Below are positions 15,623-23,997 of a stretch of DNA of 48,042 nucleotides, piece by piece. Position 1 is the first letter of the stretch. The number at the start of each line of letters is the position of its first letter. Origin of the DNA: an uncultured Reyranella sp. (GTDB lineage: Bacteria > Pseudomonadota > Alphaproteobacteria > Reyranellales > Reyranellaceae). The notes beneath the pieces were generated by a model. That model ran no database searches and had not been told where the DNA came from. It saw only the letters and a list, made by a program, of their open reading frames with translations. The translations under genes were made by a program, and so were the position numbers. The stretch spans positions 1-48,042 of the forward strand of contig NZ_CAMFKM010000023.1 of assembly GCF_945957355.1 (NCBI RefSeq). Reading direction: 5' to 3'.

Positions 15623-16957
15623 GTGACCGCCTTCTGGCTCGATACGCTCGCGGAATTCATCGCCGACTTCCGCCTCGAAACGCTGAAGCCCGCCACCGTC
15701 GAACAGACGACCTACGTCATCCTGGACACGATCGGCGCCATCGTGGGCGGCGCGGCCGAGCCCGAGATGCAGGCGCTGACGGCCAGGCTCACAGTCAGCC
15801 CGGTTGGCGAGGCTTCCGTGATGGGCACCGGCAAGACCGCCGTGTCGGCCGCCGCCGCGTTCCTGAACGGCACCGCGGGCACCTTCCTCGAAATGGACGA
15901 AGGCAACCGCTTCGCCAAGGGACATCCCTCGATCCACGCCCTGCCCGCCGTCTGGGCCATGGCGGAGATCAAGGGCCTCTCCGGCAAGGCTGCCATGGAA
16001 GCGCTGGTGCTGGGCTATGAGGTCGGCGCGCGAATCGGCATCGCGGCCTCGCTGCGGCCCGACATGCATCCGCATGGAACCTGGGGCACGGTGGGGGCCG
16101 CCGCCGCGGTCGCCAGGTTGCTGGGCTACGATGCGGCGCGGATCCGCGAGACGATCAACGTCGCCTCCTCCCTGACCCTCGCCAGCTCCAAGCGCACGAT
16201 GCTGGAGGGCGGCACGGTGCGAAACGCCTATGCCGGCATCTCGAACCGCATGGCGCTGATGGCGATCGACCTCGTCGAGACTGGCTTCATCGGCGAGCGC
16301 GACGGGCTTTCCAGTGTGTTCGGCAAGGTCGTGTCGGAGCGCTTCGACACGGCACGCATGACCGACGGGCTGGGACGCGACTGGCAGATCGACCAGAACT
16401 ATTTCAAGCTCCATTCCTGCTGCCGCTACAATCACGGCGCCCTCGACGCGCTCGACAATCTGCTCGCGAAGGAGTCCGTCGCCGCCGATGCAGTCGAGCG
16501 TGTGGACGTCGCGAGCTACCTCTATGCCGCCGAACTCGACGACCAGGCGCCGCGCAATACGCTGGCCGGCAAGTTCTCCGTGCCCTTCGCCGTGGCCACG
16601 CGGCTGGTGCGCGGCTCGTCCCGGGTCGAGAACTTCACCTGGGACGCCCTGCGCGACGAGCGGGTCTTGGCGCTCGCCAAGCGCGTTTTCGTGGTCGAGG
16701 ACAAGGCGATGACGGCGAAGCTTCCGCAGTTCCGACCGGCAAGGGTCGACGTCCGCCTGCGCGACGGCCGCACGCTCTCGGCATCCGTCGAAGCCAATCG
16801 CGGCGACGACCAGGATCCCTATTCGCGCGACGAGCTTACGGGAAAGTACTTCTCGCTGACGGCACGGATGTTGCCTCACGAGGTCGCCGACGAAATGCGC
16901 AAGAAGATTCTGGCTTTGGACAAGGTTGCCGACATACGCTCGATCTTCGCTCGTTGA
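15623..16957 (+). CDS. MmgE/PrpD family protein
   Basis: The 444-residue protein starts at GTG 15623, 3 bp after the previous stop. Family landmarks are VILDTIGAIVGGAAEPEM (33-50), EMDEGNRFAKGHPSIHALPA, HPHGTWGTVGAAAA and FKLHSCCRYNHGALDAL. The two-domain family includes 2-methylcitrate dehydratase, cis-aconitate decarboxylase and iminodisuccinate epimerase. The member here cannot be assigned to any of these. Its place between deacetylase-like enzymes and an uptake system suggests it acts on a dicarboxylic or imino intermediate released after ring opening. No cofactor-binding motif is expected in this family. Confidence 0.9.
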   Translation: MTAFWLDTLAEFIADFRLETLKPATVEQTTYVILDTIGAIVGGAAEPEMQALTARLTVSPVGEASVMGTGKTAVSAAAAFLNGTAGTFLEMDEGNRFAKGHPSIHALPAVWAMAEIKGLSGKAAMEALVLGYEVGARIGIAASLRPDMHPHGTWGTVGAAAAVARLLGYDAARIRETINVASSLTLASSKRTMLEGGTVRNAYAGISNRMALMAIDLVETGFIGERDGLSSVFGKVVSERFDTARMTDGLGRDWQIDQNYFKLHSCCRYNHGALDALDNLLAKESVAADAVERVDVASYLYAAELDDQAPRNTLAGKFSVPFAVATRLVRGSSRVENFTWDALRDERVLALAKRVFVVEDKAMTAKLPQFRPARVDVRLRDGRTLSASVEANRGDDQDPYSRDELTGKYFSLTARMLPHEVADEMRKKILALDKVADIRSIFAR

Positions 16958-16975
16958 CCCGCCGGGAGGGCTCTC

Positions 16976-18193
16976 ATGACCAAGCAACGGACGTCTGGGG
17001 TTTCGCGCCGGACCTTCCTCGCGGGTGGCACGGCACTGACGATCGGCGCACCCGGATTGGCCGGCGCCCAGCCGGCCGCCGTGAAGGTCGGCCTGATCCA
17101 TCCCGTCACCGGCTTCGTGGCCTATAACGGCCAGCAGAGCCGGCTCGGCGGCACGATGGCCATCGAGGACGTGAACAAGGCCGGCGGCATCAAGTCGATG
17201 GGCGGCGCAAAGCTCGAGGCGCTGCTGGGCGACAGCCAATCCAAGGTCGAGGTCGGTGTCAGCGAAGTCGAGAAGATGAACGAGCAGGGCGTGGCCGCCT
17301 ATATCGGCTGCTTCCAGAGCCCGGTCGGTATCGCCGCCAGCCAGGCCGCCGCCAAGTATGGCACACCCTTTCTGGTCGATGTCGGCGCCTCCGACCTGCT
17401 GATGAGCCGCGGGCTCAAGAACGTGTTCCGCCTGAAGCCGGGCTTCGGCGTCTGCGTCGACGACGGCATCGCCTCTCTGGGCGCCCTCAACAAGGCCGCC
17501 AACAACGTCGCCAAGACGGCCGTGATCGTCCACGAGTCCGGCGAGTTCGGCACCGGCACGGCCAAGCTGCTGGCCAGCAAGCTGCCCTCGATCGGCATCG
17601 CAGCGAAGGAGCTGATCGCCCACGACAATCCGACCCGCAACTTCGATAACATCGCGCTGCGCATCCGCTCGCTGGCCCCCGACATCGTCATGATGTCGAA
17701 CTACGGCAACGAGTACATGCTGCTGGCGCGCACGCTCTATCAGCAGAAGGTGAACGTCGCGGGCTTCTTCTCAATCCTGGGCGGCGGCTTCAACTACAAG
17801 TTCGTCAAGGAGATGCCCGACGTCTCCCAGTACATGATGGACGTGAACCACTGGTACAACCCGAAGAGCCCGCAGGCCCAGGCGCTCAAGAAGCGCGTCG
17901 AGGCGACTGGCGCCCTGTTCACCTTCGAGGTCTACCTCACCTACAGCAATGTCATGCTGCTGGCGGATGCGCTGGAGCATGCGGGTTCGGCTGACAAGGA
18001 GAAGCTCATCGCGGCGCTGGCCGCCTCGACCTTCAAGGCCGAGCTGATGCCCTATGGGCCGACCAAGTTCGTCAACGGCCAGAACCAGGGCGGGCGTCCG
18101 GCGACCATGCAGTCGCTCAAGGGCGAGATCGAGGTGATCGCTCCCGAGGAGTTCGCCTCGGCCAAGGCAGTGTTCCCCAAGCCGAAGCTCTGA
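16976..18193 (+). CDS. ABC transporter substrate-binding protein (branched-chain amino-acid/amide type)
   Basis: The 405-residue protein has an N-terminal Tat-like signal (SRRTFLAGGTALTIG) with cleavage probably after AGA or GAQ. A type I periplasmic-binding fold follows, beginning VKVGLIHPVTGFVAYNGQQS with AIEDVNKAGGI. The ribosome binding site is GGGAGG. It delivers the solute to the LivHM permease encoded next. Twin-arginine export would let it fold in the cytoplasm, which is common for this family in alphaproteobacteria. The likely ligand is the substrate degraded by the xdh/deacetylase/PrpD genes and not leucine. The ligand cannot be read from sequence. Confidence 0.92.
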   Translation: MTKQRTSGVSRRTFLAGGTALTIGAPGLAGAQPAAVKVGLIHPVTGFVAYNGQQSRLGGTMAIEDVNKAGGIKSMGGAKLEALLGDSQSKVEVGVSEVEKMNEQGVAAYIGCFQSPVGIAASQAAAKYGTPFLVDVGASDLLMSRGLKNVFRLKPGFGVCVDDGIASLGALNKAANNVAKTAVIVHESGEFGTGTAKLLASKLPSIGIAAKELIAHDNPTRNFDNIALRIRSLAPDIVMMSNYGNEYMLLARTLYQQKVNVAGFFSILGGGFNYKFVKEMPDVSQYMMDVNHWYNPKSPQAQALKKRVEATGALFTFEVYLTYSNVMLLADALEHAGSADKEKLIAALAASTFKAELMPYGPTKFVNGQNQGGRPATMQSLKGEIEVIAPEEFASAKAVFPKPKL

Positions 18194-18197
18194 AGGC

Positions 18198-19070
18198 GTG
18201 TTCGATCCCGCCTTTCTTCTCGCGGGCGTCCTGAACGGCCTTCTGGCCGGTGGCATCTACGTCCTGGTCGCGGTCGGCCTGACGCTGATCTACGGCGTCC
18301 TGCACATCATCAACTTCGCCCATGGCAGCCTGCTGATGCTGGCCATGTATGCCGTCTTCTATCTCTGGCGGCTGATCGGCATCGATCCCTATGCCGCCCT
18401 GCCGGTGGTGACCGCCGGCGCTTTCGGCTTCGGCTACGTGCTCTATCGTCTGCTGATCGGCCGCTACAGTCACGGGCGCGACGAGAACATCCTGCTGATC
18501 ACGCTGGGCCTCTCGATCGTGATCGACAATGTCGCGCTGCTGTTCTTCGGCGGCGACACGCAGACGATCGACGTGCCCTATGCCGGCAGCTTCGTGGAGG
18601 TCGGCGCCGCCTTCCTGCCGCTGCCCAAGATCATTTCGTTCGGCGCCTCGCTGGTGATCTGCGCGGCGCTCGGCCTCTACATGGCAAAGAGCGACATGGG
18701 CAAGGCGATCCGCGCCGTCGCCAGGGAGAGGCAGGGCGCGCGGCTCGTCGGCATCGATGTCGAGAATGTCTTCGCCGTCTCCTACGGCATCGGCATCGCC
18801 TGCCTCGGCGCCGCCGCCTGCCTGCTGATGCCGACCTACTACGTGACGCCCACGTCGGGCCATGCCTTCGTGCTCGTGGCCTTCACCATCGTCGTGCTGG
18901 GCGGCATGGGCAGCTTCGCGGGCGCGGCGGTAGGCGGCTTCCTCATCGGCATCACCGAATCGCTGGGCGGGCTCTTCCTGGGCGAGCAGCTCGGCCAGAT
19001 CGGCATTTCGCTGATCTTCATCCTGATCCTGCTGCTGAAGCCCACCGGCCTGTTCGGGAGCAAGGCGTGA
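18198..19070 (+). CDS. livH: Branched-chain-type ABC transporter permease (LivH family)
   Basis: This 290-residue inner-membrane permease starts at GTG 18198, 4 bp after the binding-protein stop. It has about eight hydrophobic helices and the family motif LTLIYGVLHIINFAHGSLLML near residues 29-49. The cytoplasmic loop KAIRAVARERQGARLVGIDV (about 168-187) contacts the ATPase. A conserved VLGGMGSFAGAAVGG follows. It pairs with the LivM-type protein, whose start overlaps this stop by 4 nt. The liv name denotes family; the transported compound is unknown. Confidence 0.93.
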   Translation: MFDPAFLLAGVLNGLLAGGIYVLVAVGLTLIYGVLHIINFAHGSLLMLAMYAVFYLWRLIGIDPYAALPVVTAGAFGFGYVLYRLLIGRYSHGRDENILLITLGLSIVIDNVALLFFGGDTQTIDVPYAGSFVEVGAAFLPLPKIISFGASLVICAALGLYMAKSDMGKAIRAVARERQGARLVGIDVENVFAVSYGIGIACLGAAACLLMPTYYVTPTSGHAFVLVAFTIVVLGGMGSFAGAAVGGFLIGITESLGGLFLGEQLGQIGISLIFILILLLKPTGLFGSKA

Positions 19071-20029
19071 ACCGCCCTCTCCTCTTCTGCGTGCTGGGCC
19101 TCGCGGCCGCGATCGCCTACCCGCTGCTGGTGCCGAACTATCTCGTCACGATCGGCATGCTGGTCTTCTTCACCGCCTTCATAGGCCAGTCCTGGAACAT
19201 CGCCGGCGGCTTTGCGGGGCAGACCTCGTTCGGCCATGTCGTGTTCTTCGGCACCGGCGCCTATACGTCGACCATCCTGCAGGTGACCTGGGGCTGGAAC
19301 CCGTGGCTCGCCTGGCCCGTCGCCATGGCGGCGGGCGGTGCCGTCGGCTGGATGATCGCGCTGCTCTCCTTCCGCGCCGGCTTGCGCGGTTCCTACTTCG
19401 CACTGATCACGCTGGCCTTCGCCGAGGTCTTCCGCATCCTCGCCAACTCGGTGCCCTTCACCAAGGGCGGTCTCGGCATGCTGATCAAGGCCGACCCGAG
19501 GCCCATCAATTTCCAGTTCAAGGACCCGATCTGGATCTACTACCTCGCCCTGCTGCTGTGCATCGTCTCGCTGCTGATCGCCTGGCAGCTCACGCGCAGC
19601 CGCTTCGGCGCGCGGCTGGTGGCGATCCGCGAGAACGAGGATGCGGCGCGGGCCCTGGGCATCGACGTCTTCGCCGAGAAGGTGAAGGTGCTCACTTTGT
19701 CCGGCGCGATGTGCGCCGCCGGCGGCACTTTCTACGCGCAGAAGTACCTCTACATCGATCCCGGCATCGCGTTTGGCGTGGACAAGTCGGTCGAGATGCT
19801 GCTGGTCAGCATGGTCGGTGGCGCGGGCACGATCTTCGGACCGTTGATCGGCTCGTTCACCCTGATGGGCATCAACGAGGTGACGCGCTGGCTGGCCAGC
19901 GTCGTGCCGGCCCTCAAGAACGTCCAGCCGCTCAGCCTCGTCGTCTACGGCATCATGCTGATCCTGATCGTGGCACGTCTGCCCGACGGGCTGATGAGCC
20001 TGTTCCGCAGGAAGCCGCGCCATGCTTGA
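19067..20029 (+). CDS. livM: Branched-chain-type ABC transporter permease (LivM family)
   Basis: This 320-residue second permease starts at GTG within the livH stop (GTGA). Family landmarks are GFAGQTSFGHVVFFGTGAYT (about 47-66), the coupling-loop sequence RSRFGARLVAIRENEDAARALGI (about 179-201) and VGGAGTIFGPLIG. Eight or more membrane helices are expected. It forms a heterodimer with LivH in the inner membrane. The livG start overlaps its last 8 nt. Confidence 0.93.
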   Translation: MNRPLLFCVLGLAAAIAYPLLVPNYLVTIGMLVFFTAFIGQSWNIAGGFAGQTSFGHVVFFGTGAYTSTILQVTWGWNPWLAWPVAMAAGGAVGWMIALLSFRAGLRGSYFALITLAFAEVFRILANSVPFTKGGLGMLIKADPRPINFQFKDPIWIYYLALLLCIVSLLIAWQLTRSRFGARLVAIRENEDAARALGIDVFAEKVKVLTLSGAMCAAGGTFYAQKYLYIDPGIAFGVDKSVEMLLVSMVGGAGTIFGPLIGSFTLMGINEVTRWLASVVPALKNVQPLSLVVYGIMLILIVARLPDGLMSLFRRKPRHA

Positions 20030-20750
20030 GGTGCGCGACATCTCCAAGTCCTTCGGAGGCCTCAAGGCCGTGGACAGCGCCTCGCTCGACGTGGCCGCGG
20101 GCGAGATCGTCGGGCTGATCGGGCCCAATGGCGCCGGCAAGACGACCCTGTTCGCGACCATCGCAGGCTTCCACCGGCCCGATGGCGGCGCGGTCTCGTT
20201 CGAGGGCAAGCCGATCGGGGGACTCGCGCCGCATCGCATCTGTGCCGCGGGCATGGTGCGCACCTTCCAGATCACACAGCCCTTCGCCGGCATCAGCGTG
20301 CGCGAGAACATCATGGTCGGCGCCTACCTCCACACCGCCGATCGCCGCGCGGCCGCGCGCGAGGCCGAGGTGGTAGCGGCGCTGGTCGGTATGACGGACC
20401 AGCTCGACCAGCGCGGCGCCGACCTCACCGTCGCCGGCCGCAAGCGGCTCGAACTGGCGCGCGCCCTGGCGACCGGGCCGCGGCTCCTCCTGCTCGACGA
20501 GGTGATGGCCGGGCTCAATCCGACGGAGATCGTCGAGATCGTGGGCGTGATCCGGAACATCCGCGCCTCCGGGGTCACCATCCTGCTGATCGAGCATGTC
20601 ATGCAGGCGGTAACCTCGCTGGCCGAGCGGGTCTACGTGCTGAACCAGGGTCGCCTGATCGCCGAGGGAACACCGGCCGCCATTGCCGACAATGAAATGG
20701 TGATTGAGGCCTATCTCGGCCACGGCGCCGCCAAGGTGCTGCGTGCTTGA
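20022..20750 (+). CDS. livG: ABC transporter ATP-binding protein (LivG family)
   Basis: The 242-residue ATPase has a Walker A at 34-42 (GPNGAGKTT), the Q-loop region RTFQITQPF, and Walker B with LLLLDEVMAGLNP. The signature region is LTVAGRKRLELARAL, which lacks the usual Ser-Gly-Gly; LivG proteins often have a relaxed signature. Here the Walker B is followed by Val-Met where most ABC proteins have Pro-Thr or Pro-Ser. The first 8 nt overlap livM and the last 8 overlap livF. It drives uptake together with LivF. Confidence 0.93.
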   Translation: MLEVRDISKSFGGLKAVDSASLDVAAGEIVGLIGPNGAGKTTLFATIAGFHRPDGGAVSFEGKPIGGLAPHRICAAGMVRTFQITQPFAGISVRENIMVGAYLHTADRRAAAREAEVVAALVGMTDQLDQRGADLTVAGRKRLELARALATGPRLLLLDEVMAGLNPTEIVEIVGVIRNIRASGVTILLIEHVMQAVTSLAERVYVLNQGRLIAEGTPAAIADNEMVIEAYLGHGAAKVLRA

Positions 20751-21444
20751 GATCGCGGCGCTGCACGCGGGCTATGGCGCCATCGAAGTGCTGCGCGGCG
20801 TCGACCTCAGCATAGGGGCCGGCGAGATCGTGGCGCTGCTGGGCAGCAACGGCGCGGGCAAGTCGACGCTCAACAACAACGTGTCCGGCCTCTACCGGCC
20901 ACGCGGCGGCTCGATCCGCTTCGACGGGGAGGAGATCGCGGGCGCCTCCTCGATGGACATCGTAGAGGCAGGCCTGGTGCAGGTGCCGGAGGGTCGCCGC
21001 GTCTTTCCCAACCTGTCGGTGCGCGACAATCTCGAGCTCGGCAGCTATCGCCGCGGCAAGCCCAACCGTGTCGCCAATCTGGAGCGGGTGCTGGCGACCT
21101 TCCCGCGCCTGCGCGAGCGGCTGACCCAATCGGCCGGGACGCTGTCGGGCGGCGAGCAGCAGATGCTGGCAATCGGCCGCGGCCTGATGGGCGAACCCCG
21201 GCTGCTGATCCTCGACGAACCCTCGCTCGGCCTGTCGCCACTCCTCGTCGAGGAGATGTTCGGCCTGATCGGCCAGCTCAACCGGCAGGGGCTCGCGATC
21301 CTGCTGGTCGAGCAGAACGTCGTGCAGTCGCTCTCCATCGCCCACCGCGCCTATGTGCTGGAGAACGGCCGCATCGCACTATCGGGCAGCGCCGCCGACC
21401 TCGCCCGCGATCCCGAGCTGCGGCGCAGCTATCTGGGCCACTGA
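20743..21444 (+). CDS. livF: ABC transporter ATP-binding protein (LivF family)
   Basis: I chose GTG 20743 (VLEIAALHAGYGAIEVLRGV), giving 233 residues, the standard LivF length. An upstream start at 20704 would add an unconserved 13-residue extension inside livG. Walker A is at 34-42 (GSNGAGKST), the signature is LSGGEQQML, Walker B with D-loop is LLILDEPSLGLSP and the switch His is replaced by Gln in LLVEQNV, as usual in LivF. It is the last gene of the operon that began at 13795. The stop is 8 bp before the end of the convergent flavoprotein gene, so there is little space for a terminator. Confidence 0.94.
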   Translation: MLEIAALHAGYGAIEVLRGVDLSIGAGEIVALLGSNGAGKSTLNNNVSGLYRPRGGSIRFDGEEIAGASSMDIVEAGLVQVPEGRRVFPNLSVRDNLELGSYRRGKPNRVANLERVLATFPRLRERLTQSAGTLSGGEQQMLAIGRGLMGEPRLLILDEPSLGLSPLLVEEMFGLIGQLNRQGLAILLVEQNVVQSLSIAHRAYVLENGRIALSGSAADLARDPELRRSYLGH

Positions 21445-21452
21445 CGAAGCGC

Positions 21453-22607
21453 TCAGACCGACTCGCCCGCGACCCAGCCCGACGACCAGGCCCACTGGAA
21501 ATTGTAGCCGCCCAGCCAGCCGGTGACGTCGACCGCCTCGCCGATCGCGAACAGACCCGGGACCTTTTTCGCTTCCATCGTCTTCGACGACAGCCCATCC
21601 GTGTCGATGCCTCCCAGGGTGACCTCGGCCTTGGCATAACCCTCGGTGCCGGTCGGCACGAAGGTCCAGGCCTTCAGGCGCGTCGCCTGCGCCTCGAGAT
21701 CGCGGTCGCGCTGGTTGGCCATGAGGCCTTCTGGCGCGCGACTCTGCGCCAGGCGCTGCGGCAGTATTTCAGCGAGGACCGTGCGCAACTCGGCCTTGGG
21801 CCGCGTGCGCTTTCGCTCCTTGAGAAAGCTCGCAGCGTCGAGATCGGGCAGCAGGTCGACGGTGATCTCCTGTCCAGGCTTCCAGTAGGATGAGACCTGC
21901 AGGATCGCCGGGCCGGAAAGGCCGCGATGGGTGAACAGCAGCGCCTCGCGGAAGCGCGCGCGGCCGCAGCGCGCCTCGACGTCGAGCGACACGCCGCTGA
22001 TCTCCGGCACAGGCAGGGTGAGCGGCACCAGCGCCGGCCGCGTGTCGGTGACACGCAGCTTGAAGTGGCGCGCCACCTCGTGCGCGAAGCCGGTCGCGCC
22101 CATCTTCGGGATCGAGAGCCCACCGGTCGCCAGCACGACGGAGGCCGCGGAGAAATCGCCGCGGTCCGTCGTCACGATGAAACGATCCGCCTTCTCGACT
22201 CGCGCCACCTTGTGCGCCACCCGCACGTCGACGCCTGCCGCAGCACATTCGTCGAGCAGCATGGCCACGATTTGCCGTGCCGAGCCGTCGCAGAAGAGCT
22301 GTCCCAGAGTCTTCTCGTGCCAGGCGATCTTGTGCTTGTTCACCAGCGCGATGAAGTCGTGCTGCGTGTAGCGCGCCAGCGCCGACTTGCAGAAATGCGG
22401 ATTGGCCGACAGGAACGCCTCTGGCCGCGCGTCACGATTGGTGAAGTTGCAGCGACCGCCCCCCGAGATCAGGATTTTCTTGCCGACCTTCTCGGCATGG
22501 TCGAGCAGCAGGACCCTGCGGCCGCGCTGGCCCGCCCGCATCGCACACATCAGTCCCGCGGCGCCGCCGCCCAGGATGACGACGTCGAACGTCTGCGGCT
22601 GGCTCAC
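21453..22607 (-). CDS. NAD(P)/FAD-dependent oxidoreductase, HI0933/YhiN (BaiN-like) family
   Basis: The 384-residue flavoprotein has an FAD-binding Rossmann motif VVILGGGAAGLMCAMRAGQR at 9-28. The family hallmark KKILISGGGRCNFTN is at about 43-57, and a second glycine motif, VVLATGGLSIPKMGATG, is at about 156-172. A late GYNFQWAWSSGWVAGE closes the FAD site. Substrates of this widespread family are mostly unknown; BaiN acts on steroid intermediates. Its start overlaps the crcB stop by 4 nt, and it ends a four-gene operon with SDR, P1 peptidase and CrcB. Confidence 0.93.
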   Translation of the reverse strand: MSQPQTFDVVILGGGAAGLMCAMRAGQRGRRVLLLDHAEKVGKKILISGGGRCNFTNRDARPEAFLSANPHFCKSALARYTQHDFIALVNKHKIAWHEKTLGQLFCDGSARQIVAMLLDECAAAGVDVRVAHKVARVEKADRFIVTTDRGDFSAASVVLATGGLSIPKMGATGFAHEVARHFKLRVTDTRPALVPLTLPVPEISGVSLDVEARCGRARFREALLFTHRGLSGPAILQVSSYWKPGQEITVDLLPDLDAASFLKERKRTRPKAELRTVLAEILPQRLAQSRAPEGLMANQRDRDLEAQATRLKAWTFVPTGTEGYAKAEVTLGGIDTDGLSSKTMEAKKVPGLFAIGEAVDVTGWLGGYNFQWAWSSGWVAGESV

Positions 22608-22981
22608 GCCAGCGCCTTGCCCATGATCCAGAGCGCCGCTGCCAGTCCTGCGATCGCACCGGCGACCGAACCGCCGACATAGAGGGCCGCCATCAGATAT
22701 TCATGCCGCTCCCACAGCAGCACGGAATCGAGCGAAAAAGCGGAGAAGGTCGTGAAGCCGCCCATCACGCCGGTCGCCAGGAACAGCCGGTAGTGAGCGG
22801 CGGCGCCGACGCGCTCGGCGAACCAGCCGGTGATCAGGCCCATCACGATCGAGCCCAGGATGTTGATCACCAGCGTGTGCCAGGGAAAGTGCGACCCCAG
22901 GAGCCGCGCCACCCAGATGTTCATCCCATGGCGCGCCGCACCGCCGATGCCGGCGCCCACGAACACGATCAGGTAGCTCAT
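22604..22981 (-). CDS. crcB: Fluoride efflux channel CrcB/FluC
   Basis: The 125-residue protein has four hydrophobic helices. Landmarks are GAGIGGAARHGMN (about 9-21), the Asn-containing VINILGSIVMG (about 38-48) and GVMGGFTTFSAFSLDS (about 70-85), which includes the Phe residues lining the fluoride pore. It works as an antiparallel dimer that exports F- from the cytoplasm. ATG 22981 overlaps the P1-peptidase stop by 4 nt; the longer open frame to 23245 is not supported. No fluoride riboswitch is possible directly upstream because the gene is embedded in an operon, so expression here is probably not fluoride-controlled. Confidence 0.94.
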   Translation of the reverse strand: MSYLIVFVGAGIGGAARHGMNIWVARLLGSHFPWHTLVINILGSIVMGLITGWFAERVGAAAHYRLFLATGVMGGFTTFSAFSLDSVLLWERHEYLMAALYVGGSVAGAIAGLAAALWIMGKALA

Positions 22982-23997
22982 CGGCGACCGCCTCCGAACT
23001 TCGTCTTCCAGTCCGGCACGGCATTCGGGAACGGCAGGGCTGTCGCCTCGTAGACACCGCGTGCGACGGCACGGGCGAGGCAATCGGCAGCAACCGTGCC
23101 CAGCTCCGTCAGGATCGGCGGATCGCCGCCGCGGCCTGCCTTGCCGGTGGCGGCTGCGAATACCGTGTCGCCATCGTTCGGCGCATGCACGGGACGCAGC
23201 GACTTCGACAAGCCATCGTTCGCCATGATGGCCAGCCGCTTGCACTCCGCCTTGGTGAGCGCGGCATCGGTCGCAACCAGCGCGATGGTCGTGGCCGTGG
23301 CCGGCAAGGGCTGCCCCTTGAAACGCAGCTTCAGCGCATCAACGGGAAGCTTCTCGGGCCAGCCCAGGCCACCAAATTCTTCGCCCTGCTCGTAGGCGCC
23401 GGCCCAGAAATGCGGGCCGCTGCCGATTGTGGCTGCACCGACGGCGTTGACCGCGACAAGGGCGCCGACGGTAAAGCCCTGGCTGGTCTTCGCGCTGGTC
23501 GAACCGAGGCCGCCCTTGAGTCCGGCGGTCGTCGCACCGACACCCGCACCGGCCGTGCCCAGCGCGAAATCATGCGCCGCGACCAGGGCGGCATCGCGGC
23601 CGAGATCCCAGTACGGCGGCTTGTACTTCACTGGCTCGCGCATCCAGTCCTTTTCGCCGCCATTGATCAGGTCGAACAGGATCGCCTGCACCGCCACGGG
23701 AATGGCGAGGCCACCGAAGGTGCGGCCCTGGCCGCGCTGGCAGAGCACGGCCGACGCGCCCCCCGCGGCGTCGAGCCCGTAAACGGACCCGCCCGAGAGC
23801 ACGACGGCGTCGATCATCTGGCCGACCATTTCCGGCTCGAGCGAGGTGCCCATCCGGTCGCCAGGCGCACCGCCCAGGGTCGCGATGCTGGCCACGGCGC
23901 CCTGCTCGAAGATCGCAACCGTGGCGCCGGTGGCGGCACGCATGTCTTGCGCGTTGCCGACCAGCACGCCGGGCACGTCAGTGATCAGGTTTCTCAT
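22978..23997 (-). CDS. P1 family peptidase (S58, DmpA-like aminopeptidase/amidase)
   Basis: The 339-residue N-terminal-nucleophile-type enzyme starts with ITDVPGVLVGNAQD and has VVLSGGSVYGLDAAGGASA (65-83), typical of the DmpA/L-aminopeptidase D-esterase family. The family matures by self-cleavage before a Ser or Thr; here the position before IALVATDAAL is occupied by Thr236-Thr237, so the nucleophile is probably Thr. Known members cleave N-terminal residues from small peptides, amides or beta-peptides. No signal peptide is present. It overlaps both neighbours by 4 nt, so it is translationally coupled to the SDR and to CrcB. Confidence 0.9.
   Translation of the reverse strand: MRNLITDVPGVLVGNAQDMRAATGATVAIFEQGAVASIATLGGAPGDRMGTSLEPEMVGQMIDAVVLSGGSVYGLDAAGGASAVLCQRGQGRTFGGLAIPVAVQAILFDLINGGEKDWMREPVKYKPPYWDLGRDAALVAAHDFALGTAGAGVGATTAGLKGGLGSTSAKTSQGFTVGALVAVNAVGAATIGSGPHFWAGAYEQGEEFGGLGWPEKLPVDALKLRFKGQPLPATATTIALVATDAALTKAECKRLAIMANDGLSKSLRPVHAPNDGDTVFAAATGKAGRGGDPPILTELGTVAADCLARAVARGVYEATALPFPNAVPDWKTKFGGGRR

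Noticed and set aside
14510..17623. A 1037-codon minus-strand open frame opposite the deacetylase, PrpD and binding-protein genes
   Set aside because: Same antisense artefact: low-complexity composition and no motif, against three well-supported genes on the plus strand.
22540..23245. Possible fluoride riboswitch or independent promoter for crcB
   Set aside because: The crcB start overlaps the upstream coding region, leaving no 5' untranslated region for a riboswitch.
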